Assembly (NCBI GenBank): GCA_014529385.2
Contig: CM043949.1
Span: forward strand, 107,921,477 to 107,985,476
Direction: 5' to 3'
Length of the DNA stretch: 64,000 nt
Origin: Adiantum capillus-veneris
Lineage: Eukaryota; Streptophyta; Polypodiopsida; Polypodiales; Pteridaceae
In this document: one piece after another, positions 10,506 through 19,941 of the stretch
Layout: each line of letters opens with the position of its first letter
Numbering within the stretch: position 1 is the first letter of the stretch
Program-made: the position numbers and the translations under genes
Notes under the pieces: model-generated
The model's input: only the letters and a program-made list of their open reading frames with translations
What the model was told of the DNA's origin: nothing
The model's database searches: none

Positions 10506-11130
10506 CTTGAAGCATTCGGTTTAGCATAGTCTACTCCGATAGAACCCCGACTTCAGCATGGGTGAATCTAGTGCAGCGGGCTTGCGCAAGAGGGGAGTCG
10601 CTCCGCTTCTTTGTCAACGGATTACCCCGATTTTGGAATAATCACTGATGTCCCTTTGGGTTTCAGGGATACTGCTGACACTATTTTGCTGTACGACTTT
10701 ATGAACTAGAATTCCTAAAAATGAAACTAATTGATTTGTACTTGACTTGTTTGAGTGCAGGAACTAAAAGACGAAATGACTGCAGCATTTCGGTTTCATA
10801 AATCTTTATAGACATGATTGCAATAAGGATTAGTTAATAGGGCATCTGTGAGGTCCCGACTGGATCTAGATACGATTACTAAATACGTTGCCGATTAATC
10901 ATGGTCTGAGATTTGGAAGGAATTTAAATGTGATTTGTCATGCGATGTCCTGTGATATCAAGTGATGTCTTGTGATGTCCGGTGATGTGACTGTCGATTT
11001 GTACAAGTGCTAAATGTGTTGTGTCTACTGCGTCTATACTAACAGTCAGTGTCTACTAAGACAGTCTATGGCCTCTGTCTGTTTTGTGGGCGTAATCGAG
11101 GGCGATTACAATTCATTCAAGAGGGGGGTA
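10506..11130 (+). other. A1 3' untranslated region and polypurine tract
   Basis: No gene. Conserved between A copies. The last bases CAAGAGGGGGGTA abut the 3' LTR. Confidence 0.8.
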
Positions 11131-11666
11131 TATCACAAATTGATGACGTGGCAGTGCAACCCGGACACACACATGGCAAAGTGATGATGTGGCTAATTGT
11201 ATGGAAATCCTTGATTTTGCGCTGACAGCTGACATGGCAATACTGTACAAAAATCCCTTATTTTGCGCTGGCTACTACCGTGGCAGTACTGTGCAAAATT
11301 CCGTAATTTGTGCTGGCTGCTTTTTTACCAGTTTTTGAGGATCAGTTGCTTTTGGAACTTTTGCTTTTGAGTTTGATTGATTTTGGGACTTTGCTTTTGG
11401 CATCCCTTGTAAGAATAAAAGAGCCCTAAGGGCCTCACTCTTCAGGGCATCTGGACGCAGAGTCTGAGAGTGGAGGACCCTACGGGAGTTGTACTTTGCA
11501 CAAAGATTAATATAAAAAGAAATACCGAAAGGAGCGCCAATCTTTAGGGCCAATACCTCTTGGCATGGAACTACGCCGGGTCGTGTCGTCTTTTTTGAAT
11601 TGTTTTAAAGTGAATCTCTACTGTGTCGCGGTAGAATCTAGACTTGGGGTGTCCAAGTTTGTTACA
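11131..11666 (+). repeat. A1 3' LTR
   Basis: 536 bp from TATCACAAAT (TG end mutated to TA) to TTGTTACA. It contains one TGACGTGGCA box near its start, and the GGGGC/GCCAATA block near 11540-11565. Confidence 0.88.
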
Positions 11667-12900
11667 GCATCAACTAGGAATTGAGACTGACATATTTATG
11701 AGAGTGCCAGCATAAGCCAGGATATGCCAGTTATGTCATCCCCACCAGTCATCACTTCTACAGAGGAATGGGGTCAGTATGCATCATCTCTCTACACAGT
11801 CTCGGGGTAGCCACCTCTTCCGGATCCGCCAAAGCCATGCCCACACACATGTGCTTTCTTTACGACCGAGATGGTAAAGAAGGCCATTGATAGGATGAGG
11901 ACCAGGAGAGCATATGATCATGATGGCCTAGTAGCAAAGCATTTTATACATGCCAGAGATCTACTTGCAGAGCTCCTAGCAGTGATGTTCAACCGGGCCA
12001 TGTGTGAGGGCCTACCTGATACTTGAGTTTGTCCACTATCGTACCTATCTTCAAGTCAGGAGACCCTATGGAGCCTGGGAACTACGACACCATCATGATT
12101 GGACACACATTGGCACTGTTGTACGCATCCATCCTTGAGCAGTAGTTGAGTAGATGGGTAGAGAGAGAGGGTGTGTGGACAACAGGACACACGGGTTTCA
12201 GGAGAGGTTTCTCTACTCTTGATCATATTCTGATACTCAAGGCCATTATTGAGGAAGGGAGATCGCGTGGGAGACATCTCTATTGTTGCTTTGTGGATTT
12301 CTCCAAAGACTTCAATACAGTGCCTAGAGCTAGATTGATGCGCAGACTACAGTAGATGGGGGTACCCAAAGAGTTGATTTGGCGGATCATGGCTCTGTAA
12401 AAGTCAATAGTGGGGCATGTACGCACTCCAGAGGGGATTTCTGAATTGGTTCACTCCACTACTGGGGTGAAACAGGGCTGCCCGTTATCCCCTACACTAT
12501 TTGGCATATATGTGGATGAGGTTGTTGACTACATTGAGAGGGACAGTGATAGAGGAGTACAGTTGGCAGGGACATGGATTCCACTATTGTTATATGCTGA
12601 TGTTATTGTGTTGATTTCTGACTCCCCGGAGGAGATGCAACATTCATTTAGATGCTTTGTACACATTTGCCCACGATAGTGGCTTCTCTGTTAACCTCCG
12701 GAAAACCAAGGTTATGGTGTTTAACACCACAGCACAGTGGGTCAGGTCGTCACCACCCACTTTTACGTATGTTTAGGAGACCGTGGAGTATAAAGATGCA
12801 TACACCTATCTCGGGGTACTCTTAAGTGGACCGGTGTTTTCATTGAGGAGAGCAACAGAGACTAGATTGACGAGAGCTTATGCAGCCTTGGGAGGATTGG
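11667..12900 (+). pseudogene. LINE-C ORF2 fragment (RT)
   Basis: The stretch matches LINE-C ORF2 at about 46080-47135 and 50365-50470. Readable blocks are KKAIDRMRTRRAYDHDGLV, FNRAMCEGLPDT, FRRGFSTLDHI, CFVDFSKDFNT, VKQGCPLSPTLFGIYVDEV and LLYADVIVLISDS. The YADD box is therefore YADV here. After the RT the text continues with YTYLGVLLSGPVFSLRRA up to about 12895, without the hAT element. That gives the empty-site sequence of the hAT insertion. Multiple stops occur, and neither a 5' end nor a 3' tail is present. Confidence 0.85.
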
Positions 12901-13270
12901 AGAAGATGAAGGTGCCATTTGAGATCAATGAAGGTGCTCCGAAGGTTCCACCCTTCCTAAGGGCTAATGATAAGATTTTTGAAGCCGACTAGTACACGAG
13001 GGACTTGGACACTGCTTTTGCCAAGGTCCGGGAGGCTTTAGCATTCATGGGGAGCCAGATGAGCAACCCAAAGTGGAGGAAAGCGAGGAGATACTCGTTC
13101 CAGAACAGATTTTGGCACACAATGACAAAAAGATAAAATGTAAAGTGATTAGGCGGTTCTTGGTTAAATTTAAGAACTACCTGCATTGGATGCGAAGTGG
13201 ATGGAGGAGGAGGACCTAGCAGATACTCCTCAGATTTTGGAACTTTACCTTGAAGCATTCGGTTTAGCAT
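12901..13270 (+). pseudogene. A3L integrase C-terminus and chromodomain fragment
   Basis: Plus-strand blocks EGAPKVPPFL and KIFEAD, then TAFAKVREALA, are followed by an internal loss of roughly 300 bp that runs directly into the GEPDEQP block. The tail VIRRFLVKFKNYL is shifted out of frame by the deletion shared with A3R. Not functional. Confidence 0.75.
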
Positions 13271-13841
13271 AGTCTACTCCGATGGAACCCCGACTTCAGC
13301 GAGGGTGAATCTAGTGCAGCGCGTTTGCACAAGAGGGGAGTCACTCCGCTCCTTTGTCAACGGATTACCCCGATTTTGAATAGTCACTGATGTCTCCTTT
13401 GGGTTTCAGGGATACTAAAGGACTGAGTAGTATTTTGCTGTATGACTTTATAGCAGGAATTCCCAAAAATGAAATGGATTGATTTGTACTTGACTTGTTT
13501 GAGTGTAGGAACTAAAAGACAAAATGACTGCAGCATTTTGGTCTCATAAATCTCTATAGACATGATTGCAATAAGGATTCATTAATCGGGCATCCATGAG
13601 GTCCGGAAGGGATCTAGATGCGATTACTAAATACATTACCGATTGGTCATGGTCTGAAATTTGGAATGAATTTGTCTGTGATTTGTCATGTGATGTCCTG
13701 TGATGTCTGTTGATGTGATTGTCGTCTTGTACAAGTGCTAGATGTGTCGTGTCTAGTGCGTCGGTACTAACAATCGGTGTCTACTAAGACAGTTCATGGC
13801 CTCTGTCTGTTTTGCAGGCGTCTTCTTTCAAGAGGGAGGTA
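13271..13841 (+). other. A3L 3' untranslated region and polypurine tract
   Basis: Noncoding element sequence, matching 31930-32525 of A3R; ends in CAAGAGGGAGGTA before the LTR. Confidence 0.75.
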
Positions 13842-14376
13842 TGTCACAAACTGGTGACATGGCAGGTCCACGGACACACACTACTGACGTGGAAGATTCC
13901 CGCAGAATGCGTCGACAGATTGACGTAGCAGTGCCGTACGGATCTCCGCAAATTCCACTGACTGTACGTACAACCGCAAAACGCATTGACATGCTGACGT
14001 GGCACAGCGTACGGAAATTACGCTGGCTGTTTTAGCAACTGTTGGAAGACCAGTTGCTTTTGGGAACTTTGTTTTTGAGTTTAAACTGATTTTGGGGCTC
14101 TGCTTTTGGGTATCCCTTGTAAGAATAAATAAGTCCTTTGGGACTCACTACTCAGAGGATCTGGACGCAGAGTCTGAGAGTGAGTACCCGTGGACTCTCT
14201 TGGACTTTACACATAGATTAATATAAAAACAAATACCAAAAGGGGCGCCAGTCTTTGGGGCCAATAACTCTTGGCACGGAACTACGCCGGGCCGTGTCGT
14301 CTTTTGTGAACCGTTTGAAGTGAATCTCTTCTGTGTCGCGGTAGAATCGTGACTTGGGGTGTCCAAGTTTGTTACA
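13842..14376 (+). repeat. A3L 3' LTR
   Basis: 535 bp, TGTCACAAAC...TTGTTACA, with the U3 boxes (TGACATGGCA, TGACGTGG, TGACGTGGCA) and the GGGGCGCCAGTC...GGCCAATA block near 14240-14265. Confidence 0.9.
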
Positions 14377-14507
14377 ATGGCTAGTAAGTTCCGGGTCAGG
14401 ACCCAAAGGTACTTCAAATAAAATTCCAGTAGACTTTTGGAAGCGCCAGCTTGCTCTGAATGCTCTTTTGTAGGACCGGTATGCTTTCAGAAAAGCACAC
14501 GCCTGAT

Positions 14508-14519
14508 GCTCTGATACCA
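14508..14519 (-). promoter_or_regulatory. Family B primer-binding site
   Basis: Minus strand TGGTATCAGAGC, one base from the LTR end, complementary to initiator tRNA-Met as in family A. Confidence 0.85.
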
Positions 14520-14520
14520 C

Positions 14521-15187
14521 TGGGTCACAAGACGGGCACCACGTGCCAATAGAAAAGAACAGACTGAACACACTTTTAGCACTTCAATAACAACTGAAAC
14601 TAAAAGAGAGAGAGCACACGCCACATGGAGTGGCGGAATTCCATTCCAGAGTATTGGCCCCAAACCTTGGCGCCCCTTTTGGTATTTCTTTATATTGCAT
14701 CAACACAGTACAAGCCGGTACTCCACGCTTTGCACCTTCTCCCACAAGTGTGTCAAAGAATGAGCCCTAGCCTCATATTTAAAGGCCTTGGCCATTAAAA
14801 GCAGTTATAGTGAAAAAGCTTCAAACTCAAACGCAACTGGCCCAAAAGCTGGCGCTGAAACTCAGCCAGCACAAATCACGGAAATCCGTACAGGCTGCCA
14901 TGTCATCAGTCAGAGTGAAACGCAGAAATCCGTTCTGCCACGTCAGCAATCATCGAAAAACCCTTAATTCCGTACAGTTGCCACGTCACCAATCTCTCCA
15001 CGTGTGTGTGTGGCCTTGCTTTATTTTAATGCCTTTATGTCACTTTGGGCCCCATCGGATGGGGTCCCACAAGTTGGTGGGAACTTCAACTTCTTCAGCT
15101 ACTTCTTCTTAGGGTTTAGGCCCCTCAGTCGGGATCTGCATAGTGGCTCCGTTCTTCAGTGGCTTGACACATCAGCAGTTTGTGACA
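14521..15187 (-). repeat. Family B LTR shared by two tandem bodies
   Basis: 667 bp, minus strand TGTCACAAACTG...GTCTTGTGACCCA. It has a PBS on one side and the polypurine side on the other, so it was the joint LTR of two elements and is not a terminal one. It matches both B1 LTRs. Confidence 0.82.
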
Positions 15188-15757
15188 TCCCCGCTTCTTG
15201 AAAGAAAGTAATCGTCCGCGATTACAGCATATCTGCAAAACAACTCAAGTTAGCTCAAAAAAAAATCCGAGGGTCATTCCGAGGGACAATCAGTTTGCTC
15301 TTTTTGTTAAGGAGTTGGTTTCTCCTTTCGTCAAGATCGGAACTCTTGATATTCCCGTATAGTTGCCACGCCACCAATCTCTCCGCGCGTGTGTGTGGCC
15401 TTGCTTTATTTTAATGCCTTTATGTCACTTTGGGCCCCATCGGATGGGGTCCCACAAGTTGGTGGGAACTTCAACTTCTTCAGCTACTTCTTCTTAGGGT
15501 TTAGGCCCCTCAGTCGAGATCTGCATAGTGGCTCCGTTCTTCAGTGGCTTGACACATCAGTAGTTTGTGACATCCCGACTTCTTGAAAGAAAGTAATCGT
15601 CCGCAATTATAGCATATCTGCAAAACAACTCAAGTTAGCTCAAAAAAAATTCCGAGGGTCATTCCGAGGGACAATGCGAGGGACAACCAGTTTGCTCTTT
15701 TTGTTAAGGAGTTGGCTTCTCCTTTCGTTCAGATCGGAACTCTTGATATTCCTACGT
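14980..15757. repeat. 385-bp direct tandem duplication in family B
   Basis: The block running from the U3 region through the LTR end into the body occurs twice in a row with a period of 385 bp: 15004 pairs with 15389, and LTR end 15187 with 15572. The copies differ by a few substitutions and a short insertion. Confidence 0.88.
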
Positions 15758-16600
15758 AGTAAAATTAGCCATCACACCCAGATCGCATTGATCTTCCGCG
15801 GGTGTCTGAATGCACTAAAATTAGATACCCAGGCAATCTCATCCAATTAGGAATATTCAGTGGTTGGCACATAACAATGCAACACAAATGCTCACATATA
15901 CATGTTACAAGACATATAAACATAAAGTCGCCGATGAACACTCCCCCCGCAAATAACCATCCAGGTCTAGGCCATGAGCTGTTCAACGACTCCCTCATCA
16001 CTCCTCCCACAAATAACCTAAAAAGGTCCGGGCCATGAGATATAGAGGCCTTTTACGACCAAACACCCCTTAGACCGCAGCCTGCGTCGTTTGAAGGTGC
16101 TGAGAGTAACCCTGCTCAAACATCTTAATACTCCCCCCGCAAATAACCATCCAAGTCCGGGCCATGAGTAAAAACAACACTTTTCAAACATTTAATACTC
16201 CCTCCGCAAATAACCACAAGGGTCCGGGCCATGAGTATGAACAGGCATTCTCAAACATCATTTCTCAGTACTCCACCCGGGAGTAAAATCACCAATCATT
16301 GAAACCGGTATTAAAACCAGAGTCAAACAATTCAAATCAGCACCAAGACAGGTTTAGCACAGATACCATCCATTCCAAACAGGATCACCAAACAAGTTCT
16401 CAAACAGAACTCAAACGTAAAGAGCAATCTCGACGTCAGACGAGCTCGAAAAGTCTACTGACTTTCCATCCTGAAACCTCCACCAAAAATTAGGGTTAGG
16501 TTCCTTCCATACGGTCGTAGCTGACCACAAACAGCATGGTCCGTCAACTCTTGAACAAACAGTCTTCCTCTGGCGGCGATGGTAGTCCCAAGACATAGCA
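15758..16600 (-). other. Family B noncoding body with spaced motif repeats
   Basis: No gene. On the minus strand four copies of a roughly 40-base motif, CTCATGGCCCGGAC...GGTTATTTGCGGGGGGAGT, occur at about 15940-15976, 16000-16036, 16130-16168 and 16197-16235. The same arrangement is in B1 at 20218-20490, and a two-copy remnant lies in the CFAP52 intron. Short frames here are chance. Confidence 0.75.
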
Positions 16601-16601
16601 A

Positions 16602-16979
16602 TCACACCGGACCTCCAAGGTTATCAACAAGAGACACCTGCTCAAAGATGTCTAAAGACTGCAAGTTGTAATCTGTTAGGGTTTCTGCGGCAAGCATTCC
16701 AAGATACCCCACTTTGCCAGAAGTTGCACTCCGAAGGAAGTTGTCAGAAACCATATAATTTCGGGCAAATTTTTTTTTGAAAGCTTGCCAAGTCCTTGGA
16801 GTGAGCGGCTTGGTAGCTATATAGACTTCCACCACCGCATGACACTGCATCTGAGAAAAACAGCAACTCCAAACAAATCTTGGATCCTTCTTTGCAAGTG
16901 ATCTTTATGGCTTATACCCTCTAAGACATGAGCGGTGAAGACGGGAGCGCGCCCGACGCACGATGAAATAAGGGTGGGA
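16602..16979 (-). pseudogene. Family B gag remnant (permuted copy)
   Basis: The minus-strand frame 16602-16850 contains TPRTWQAFKKKFARNYMVSD, LRSATSGKVGYLGMLAAETL and DYNLQSL. It matches the gag remnant of B1 at 19576-19800. The W-x-x-F-K-K-x-F spacing is that of retrotransposon gag capsid. It is short and has no nucleocapsid or protease. Confidence 0.7.
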
Positions 16980-16984
16980 GTGGC

Positions 16985-17539
16985 TATCACAAACTGGTGA
17001 CTTGGCAGGTCCCCAAACACACACTGCTGACGTGATTCCTGCAAAACGTGCCGACAAGCTGACGTGGCAGTGCCGTACGGATATCTACAAATTCCACTGA
17101 CTGTACGGACAGCCGCAAAACGCACTGACATGCTGACGTGGCACTGTACGGAATTCCGTGATTTACGCTAATAAGCGTACGAAAATTACGCTCGCTATTT
17201 TAGCAACTTTTTGAAGACCAGTTGCTTTTGGGAACTTTGCTTTTGAGTTTTAACTGATTTTGGGGCTCTGCTTTTGGGCATCCCTGTAAGAATAAATAAG
17301 TCCTTTGGGACTCACTACTCAAAGCATCTGGACGTAGAGTCTGAGAGTGAGTACCCGCGGACTCTCTTGTATTTTGCACACAGATTAATATAAAAACAAA
17401 TATTGAATGGGGCGCCAGTCTTTGGGGCCAATACCTCTTGGCAAGGAACTACCCTGGGCCGTGTTGTCTTTTGTGAACTGTTTGAAGTGAATCTCTTGTC
17501 GCAGTAAAATCTTGACTTGTGGTGTCTAAGTTTGCTACA
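16985..17539 (+). repeat. A3R 5' LTR
   Basis: 555 bp, TATCACAAAC (TG end mutated)...TTTGCTACA. U3 contains TGACGTGGCA boxes near 17060 and 17133. Confidence 0.9.
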
Positions 17540-17540
17540 G

Positions 17541-17552
17541 TGGTATCAGAGC
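17541..17552 (+). promoter_or_regulatory. A3R primer-binding site
   Basis: TGGTATCAGAGC, one base after the LTR; exact initiator tRNA-Met type site. Confidence 0.9.
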
Positions 17553-17604
17553 ACGGCCGATTTCTCTGCTACCGGGAAATCCGATCCTTCTCTCACGACA
17601 CTTA

Positions 17605-18584
17605 TGGATTCCAAAAAGAATCAGTCGACTTATTCTGCATTTGCTGATGCAAGAGGAGATTACGAAGAAGATTCAACCGAATTAACAGAGGAAGAGTATG
17701 GGCCATCTCGGCCTACTTAGTACAAACTTCAAGAGATGGAACGTCGACAGCAGGTTGATCAGTGCACAAAGCAGATGATTAAATTTGCGAAGGACCCTCA
17801 ATTTGCAAAGTTTTTGTCTCAGCAATCCATCGCTGAAGTGCACACTCAGTGGCAGAAAGCCACCGAACCACCCATCAAACCGGCAATCAAGAAACCTCCT
17901 CCGAGGATGTTTACAAAACAAGAACTTCAAGAGGTGGTTCAGACTCAGGTCAGTCGGCTTTTGGGCGCGAACAATCAATCCAAAAAGCAAGTGAAAAAGT
18001 GCATGAAGGGGACTGACTACCCTAGTTATTTGGGCCGCCAATCTTCTTTTGCATCTACAAGAAAGCAGAAGAAGCACGTATGATTTGAAGGACTACCAAG
18101 TTCTTCTTCTTCCTCTTCTTCTGACAGTTCTTCTAGCTCTTCTAACTCGAGCAAGGAGGATAGTAAAGGCAAAAGGCGAAGCAAAAAGCAAAGCTTCGGA
18201 AAGGGCAAGAAAAAGGCAAAGAAACCTAGATTCCTCCCAGTTTCTGATAGCTCTACAGAGGAGCCATCCTCTGACAGTTCAGACCCAAATTGTTTTATGC
18301 AAAGAAGAAGCACTTCTACAGAGCCAACCAATATGACTTCCTCGAAGACAAAAGCAAGAAAGCAAAAGAAATCAAAGAAGGTGGACATTCGATAAAAATT
18401 GAATCCTTTTCTGGATTCCGAGATGCTCCGAGGGCTTTGGCCTTCATCCAGCAGTTTGACATAGCCTTCTCTGGAGCGCATTTCTTAGAGCACTCCAAAT
18501 TTGGAGGGCTGCCTCTTTTCTAAAAGGCAATGCTAGAACATGGTGGTCCACTCTTCTTCTGAGAAAAGAAGCTCCAGTCAAGTG
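17605..18584 (+). pseudogene. A3R gag, part before B1
   Basis: The ATG at 17605 is the first after the PBS and begins MDSKKNQSTYSAFADARGD. A TAG after SRPT (17718) ends that frame. The next frame, 17736-18083, has MERRQQVDQCTKQMIKFAKD, a lysine-rich stretch and PSYLGRQSSF. The poly-serine block (18095-18170) and an FYRANQYDFLEDKSKK block follow, then IQQFDIAFSGAHFLEHS, the capsid start. Gag is cut at 18584 after APVK by B1 and resumes at 21476. The block order matches A2 gag. Confidence 0.82.
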
Positions 18585-19340
18585 TGTAACAAACTGCTGA
18601 CGTGTCGACCTACTGAAGAACGGAGCTACCGGCTGAGGGGCCTAAACCCTAGAAGAAGCAGAAGCAACAGAAGCAGAAGCAACAGAAGAAGCAGCAACAG
18701 ATTTCCAGAAATTCTACTGATTGTTGACGTGGCAAAACTATACGGATTTCCGCTTTTCAGGCTAGCTGTGCTGACGTGGCAGAACTGTACGGATTTTCCT
18801 GTTTTGCGCTGGCTGATGACGTGGCAGGCTGTACGGATTTTCGTAAATTACGCTGGCAGCTTTTTGGCTTTGCTTTTGAACCAGATGCTTTTGACTTTGA
18901 AGGCTTTTTACTGTAAACTGCTTTTGGGGCCTAGGGCCTTTAAATATGAGGTTAGGGCTCATTCTCTGGCATGCTTCTTGGAGAAGGTGCAGAGTCTGGA
19001 GTACCGGCTTGTACTGTGTTGATGCAATATAAAGAAATACAGAAAGGGGCGCCAAGGTTTGGGGCCAATACTCTCTGGGGTGGAATTCCGCCACTTTGTG
19101 TCGCGTGTCGTCTCTCTGGAGAAGGTGCAGAGTCTGGAGTACCGGCTTGTACTGTGTTGATGCGATATAAAGAAATACCTAAAGGGACGCCAAGGTTTGG
19201 GGCCAATACTCTCTGAGGTGGAATTCCGCCACTCCGTGTTGCGTGTCGTTTCTCTCTCTTTCAGTTCAGTTGTTATTGAAGTGCTAAAAGTTTGTTCAGT
19301 CTGTTCTTTTCTATTGGCACGTGGTGCCCGTCTTGTGACA
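18585..19340 (+). repeat. B1 5' LTR with internal 138-bp duplication
   Basis: 756 bp, TGTAACAAAC...TTGTGACA. A 138-bp segment (18981-19118, repeated from 19119) is tandemly duplicated here but not in the 602-bp 3' LTR. It includes the GGGGCGCCA/GGCCAATA block, so the 5' LTR has two of those blocks. Confidence 0.9.
18725..18826 (+). promoter_or_regulatory. Three TGACGTGGCA boxes in B1 U3
   Basis: Exact boxes at 18725, 18772 and 18817, spaced 47 and 45 bp. Each is followed by a TACGGATTT-type block and, in two cases, a GCGCTGGC/ACGCTGGC block. The ACGT core with flanking GG is the kind bound by plant bZIP factors. The 3' LTR keeps the spacing (20999, 21046, and a mutated third box near 21091). 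Confidence 0.65.
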
Positions 19341-19341
19341 G

Positions 19342-19353
19342 TGGTATCAGAGC
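19342..19353 (+). promoter_or_regulatory. B1 primer-binding site
   Basis: TGGTATCAGAGC, one base after the LTR. Confidence 0.9.
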
Positions 19354-19559
19354 ATAAGGCGTGTGCTTTTCTGAAAGCATACCGGTCCCACAAAAGAGCA
19401 GACAGAGCAAACCAAAGACTTCTGGAATTTATTCGAGGTATCTTCGTCCCCGAACCCCGACTTATTAGCCACTCCCACCCTTACTTCATCGCCCATCGGG
19501 CGCACTCCCGTCTTCACTGCTCAGTCTTACAGGGCATAAACCATTAAGATCACTTGCAA

Positions 19560-19941
19560 GACAAGGATCCAAGATTTGTTTCGAGCTGCTGTTTTTCTCA
19601 GAGATAGTACCATGCAGATGTTGATAGCTACCAAGCATCATACTCCAAGTACTTGGCAAGCTTTCAAGAAAAAATTTGCCCAAAGTTATATGGTTTCTGA
19701 CATCTTCCTTCAGAGTGCAACTTCTGGCAGAGTGGGGTATCCTGAAATGCTTGCCATGGAAACCCTAGCAGATTATAACTTGAAGTTTCTCTACATCTCC
19801 CAGTAGATGTCTCTTCACGATCAGATGACGTTGGAGGTCCAGTGCGATTGCTATCTTGAGACTACCATCGCCGCCAAAGAAACACTGTTTCTCCAAGAGT
19901 TGATGGACCATGTTGTGCTCGGCTACGACCCTATGGAATGA
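19560..19941 (+). pseudogene. B1 gag remnant
   Basis: The frame 19576-19806 reads through HTPSTWQAFKKKFAQSYMVSD and SATSGRVGYPEML to a TAG. In the same frame it continues past the stop to LFLQELMDHVVLGYDP, ending in TGA at 19939. The ELMDHV block also ends the gag of A3R (near 21740) and of D (near 61540), so this is the C-terminal part of a capsid domain. No zinc knuckle follows. Confidence 0.75.

Larger units (their letters stand above)
1..11666 (+). mobile_element. Ty3/gypsy element A1, 5' end outside window, split by A2
   Basis: Reading left to right on the plus strand there is a gag remnant, protease, RT/RNase H and the integrase zinc finger. A2 (2089-8566) then interrupts, after which come integrase, a chromodomain-like tail, a 3' untranslated stretch, a polypurine tract and the 3' LTR at 11131-11666. 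The two halves of integrase join cleanly across A2 when one copy of the TGCTT duplication is removed. Every coding part carries stops or frameshifts. The gag capsid and the RT palm are deleted in exactly the way seen in A4 at the right end of the window. The 5' LTR is not in the window. Order PR-RT-RH-IN-chromodomain places it among Ty3/gypsy chromoviruses; the clade is not determined. Confidence 0.9.
12901..14376 (+). mobile_element. Family A 3' end (A3L), left partner of the twin insertion
   Basis: Starts abruptly in integrase (GCCATTTGAGATCAATGAAGG, about 12912) fused to LINE-C, and ends with a 3' LTR at 13842-14376. It shares with A3R a one-base deletion in the chromodomain (AACTACCTGCATTGG, where A1 has AACTATCCTTCATTGG). 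It also shares a 3'-UTR block, ACTAAAGG..TGAGTAGTATT, that A1 lacks. Its right flank ATGGC (14377-14381) corresponds to GTGGC left of A3R, so both sit at the same site in a family B element. Confidence 0.85.
14377..16984 (-). mobile_element. Circularly permuted family B element between two A copies
   Basis: On the minus strand the order from right to left is: internal body starting at a TAGCCACTCCC site (16984), gag remnant, spaced GGCCCGGAC motifs, polypurine side, LTR (15187-14521), PBS (14519-14508), then the first 125 bases of the body again, ending at ACTAGCCAT (14377). In B1 the order is LTR-PBS-head-body-LTR, so here tail, LTR and head are joined in permuted order. The break point is the same base position at both ends and is marked by ATGGC/GTGGC. 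This is what lies between two tandem copies of a B element each carrying the same A insertion. Confidence 0.8.

Noticed and set aside
15765-16600. CRISPR-like array from the spaced motifs in family B
   Set aside because: Only four diverged copies with irregular spacers in a eukaryotic retroelement; no cas genes.
13842-17000. Independent insertion of two A elements at a hotspot in B
   Set aside because: Possible, but it does not explain the permuted B order or the shared chromodomain deletion; tandem duplication explains all three.
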